This document shows, in pieces, positions 62,408 to 64,000 of a stretch of DNA of 64,000 nt (position 1 is its first letter; the number at the start of each line of letters is the position of its first letter). This DNA comes from Marivivens sp. (GTDB taxonomy: Bacteria; Pseudomonadota; Alphaproteobacteria; Rhodobacterales; Rhodobacteraceae), in NCBI GenBank assembly GCA_024642115.1, contig JAHEBU010000007.1, forward strand, positions 62,001 to 126,000. The letters are read 5' to 3'. The translations under genes and the position numbers were made by a program. The notes beneath the pieces were generated by a model. That model was not told the origin of the DNA, did no database searches, and saw nothing but the letters and a program-made list of their open reading frames with translations.

Positions 62408-62764
62408 ATGAAACAGATGATCGCCATCGCCACGTTGACGCTTGCTGCTACCTCGGCCCAGCCGCAGGAGGCGGACCCGCCCAGCCTGATGGAGCAGGGG
62501 GCCCGCCTGTTCATGGAAGGGCTGATGCAGGAAATGGAACCTGCGCTGAACGATCTGAAGGGCATGGCCGACGACTTTCAGCCCGCTCTGAAGGATTTCG
62601 CTGAGCGGATGGGCCCCGCCCTGAGCGACCTGATGGCCAAGGTGGACAACATAGCCAATTACGAAGCGCCCGAGGTTCTGGACAACGGTGATATCCTGAT
62701 CCGCCGCAAACCTGACGCCCCGCCCTATTTGGCCCCTGAGCCGTCCGAGAGTATCGACCTTTAA
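62408..62764 (+). CDS. small exported helical protein
   Basis: The 118-residue product has a signal peptide (about 1-20, S-A-Q-P cleavage region) and a mature part that is mostly amphipathic helix (L-F-M-E-G-L-M-Q-E-M-E-P-A-L-N-D-L) with a short proline-rich tail. Related proteins in Rhodobacteraceae sometimes carry the misleading name AAA+ family ATPase; no P-loop is visible here. The role is unknown. Its last 4 bases overlap the end of the Ppx/GppA gene on the other strand. Confidence 0.65.
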   Translation: MKQMIAIATLTLAATSAQPQEADPPSLMEQGARLFMEGLMQEMEPALNDLKGMADDFQPALKDFAERMGPALSDLMAKVDNIANYEAPEVLDNGDILIRRKPDAPPYLAPEPSESIDL

Positions 62765-64000
62765 CCCCGGTAGGATACCTTGCATTTCGCCCCAAGGGCG
62801 AGGGCAAGCGCGTTGAGCCGCGCTTCTGCGACTTCGCCGAACAGCGGGCGGGCGTGTTCGGTCACCACCAGTTCGAGCTCTTTCTTCTTGGGCTGCCATC
62901 TGAGGTAGCCGGGCGCCTCGTCCGCATTCAGCCACAGCATCGCCCCAAGGCGCATCGCTTTGCCCAACACCTCGGCCTGCGCGATTTCGGCGTCGGTCAG
63001 CAGCTTGAACAAGGGTTCAAACCGCGACCCTTCGCGTTTGTTGGAATAGCGGTGCAACAGGGCCAGCCCCATGAACACCCGTTCCTGATGTTTCAGCCCA
63101 CCAAGGTTAGCCCGCGTCGCGTTGTCAAAGCTCGCCTCGTCCCGGTAGTCGGGGTGGGCGCGCCAGCTTACGTCGTGCAGAAGACAGGCCGCCTTGATGA
63201 TCCTCTGCCGCTGCCAGTCGGCCCGGGGGAACAGCGGCTGCACAAAATCATACAAAAGCTTGCCGAACCCGGGCAAACGGGCGTCTTTCCATTCGGCAAA
63301 ACGGCAGGCCTCGATCAGCGGATCGCGTTCGCGCAGTTCGCTGGGCATCTGTTCATAAAGCATCCCTTCGCGGATGCCATAGGCCGACACGGCGATGTCC
63401 TTTGGTTTGAAAACGCGGACCAGTTCGCGCAGGACCAGAACCGCCAGTGGCACCAGCGCCATGCGGTCCGACGAGATGCCACAGCGGTTGCGCAATTCTT
63501 CAAGGTCGGCCGTTGCGATATAATCCGCCGTCGCTGCGACCGCCCGCTGGTTCATCCGGTATTCGTGCAGAACGGTCAGGGGATAGCCCCGCCGCTCCAT
63601 GTCAACCCGCGCGATGGCCCGCCATGACCCGCCCACGATGAACAGGCGCATCCCGGTTTCCTGCTGCATCTCCTGGTGCAACTGGGCCACGACGCCTTTG
63701 ATGTAAGCCTTAAGCGCCTTCTTGCCGCCGCTGATCTCGCGCAGTTTCAGTGGTCCAAGCGGCGAGGTCAGCCGCCGCCCGACTTTGCCATCTGCCAGAT
63801 CGGCCAGTTCCATTGACGATCCGCCGATGTCGCAGACCATGCCATAGGACCCCGGCCAGCCGAGCAGAACCCCTTGGGCGGACAGTCGCGCCTCTTCCTG
63901 ACCGTCGATCACCCAAAGCCGCACCCCGGTTTCGCGCATCACCTCGTCGCGGAAATCCTGCCCGTCGGACGCTTCGCGCACGGCGGCGGTGGCGACGGCT
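62761..64000 (-). CDS. Ppx/GppA phosphatase family protein (5' end beyond window edge)
   Basis: The reading frame is open to the right edge, so the N-terminus is missing. The visible residues start in A-T-A-A-V-R-E-A-S-D-G, the phosphate-binding signature of exopolyphosphatase/guanosine pentaphosphatase proteins, followed by V-C-D-I-G-G-S-S-M-E-L. A C-terminal HD-like region with H-D-V-S-W-R-A-H is also present. The enzyme degrades polyphosphate or pppGpp. The internal GTG at 63981 is not the true start. It converges on the small exported protein gene. Confidence 0.87.
   Translation of the reverse strand, partial: AVATAAVREASDGQDFRDEVMRETGVRLWVIDGQEEARLSAQGVLLGWPGSYGMVCDIGGSSMELADLADGKVGRRLTSPLGPLKLREISGGKKALKAYIKGVVAQLHQEMQQETGMRLFIVGGSWRAIARVDMERRGYPLTVLHEYRMNQRAVAATADYIATADLEELRNRCGISSDRMALVPLAVLVLRELVRVFKPKDIAVSAYGIREGMLYEQMPSELRERDPLIEACRFAEWKDARLPGFGKLLYDFVQPLFPRADWQRQRIIKAACLLHDVSWRAHPDYRDEASFDNATRANLGGLKHQERVFMGLALLHRYSNKREGSRFEPLFKLLTDAEIAQAEVLGKAMRLGAMLWLNADEAPGYLRWQPKKKELELVVTEHARPLFGEVAEARLNALALALGAKCKVSYRG

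Overview
The window reads as a chromosomal segment of an alphaproteobacterium of the family Rhodobacteraceae (Rhodobacter/Roseobacter relatives). The reasons are the high GC content with a strong preference for G or C at third codon positions, the gene families (TIGR00282 phosphoesterase, DUF1127, DUF465/YdcH, PccR-type regulator, a choX-choW-choV and betI-betC-betB-betA locus) and the lack of plasmid, phage or insertion-sequence genes. Genes are densely packed, many with 4-base start/stop overlaps. No tRNA, CRISPR array or transposase was found. The genus cannot be fixed from sequence alone.

Left part. 1-5240 is one leftward operon: a small two-helix membrane protein, XpaC-like protein, TelA-like protein, DUF2927 lipoprotein, SPFH/GYF protein, b561-like membrane protein and a double zinc-ribbon protein cut by the window edge. 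It resembles a membrane-stress module. 5355-6937 holds a pseudouridine synthase and tadA. 6938-7926 is a lower-GC islet with an FkbM methyltransferase. 7959-13850 holds a metallo-beta-lactamase-fold hydrolase, a DUF5671/secreted/ceramidase-like cassette, gatC-gatA, an excalibur-type lipoprotein and an N-acetylmuramoyl amidase. The amidase is followed within about 10 bases by the RNase P RNA gene.

Middle part. 14370-21300 carries a DUF533 protein, rpmG, two small rightward enzymes, two tandem cupins, a Bax-inhibitor-1 protein, DUF1127 and LysR genes in divergent array, a quinone oxidoreductase and a short XRE regulator. 21374-25497 includes a HisN-type phosphatase and two purine deaminases (8-oxoguanine and guanine) around a CAP-domain lipoprotein. 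25615-35286 holds DUF6958, mgtE, 5-formyl-THF cyclo-ligase, a TIGR00282 phosphoesterase, two EamA permeases, an SLC13/TrkA-C transporter, a YebC/PmpR regulator, a Dabb protein and pabB.

Right part. 35401-43960 is a choline uptake and glycine-betaine synthesis locus: choV, choW and choX leftward, then betI, betC, betB and betA rightward. A DUF1992 gene is set on the opposite strand between choW and choX. Two inverted copies of a 32-base dispersed element lie beside this locus and a third lies near the cupins. 45489-58121 is a propionyl-CoA assimilation region: PccR-type regulator, pccB, three unknown small genes, two glycine-zipper lipoproteins, pccA and methylmalonyl-CoA mutase. TTTGCAAA-like sites precede both the regulator and pccB. 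The segment ends with nhaA, a VOC protein, a GNAT, a TerB-DnaJ protein, an endonuclease/exonuclease/phosphatase protein, a small exported protein and a Ppx/GppA phosphatase cut by the right edge.

No clearly foreign or defence-type system was found. The most promising unexplained items are the SPFH-TelA-XpaC operon, the unknown trio inside the propionyl-CoA carboxylase locus, the CREST-type membrane hydrolase cassette and the dispersed 32-base element.
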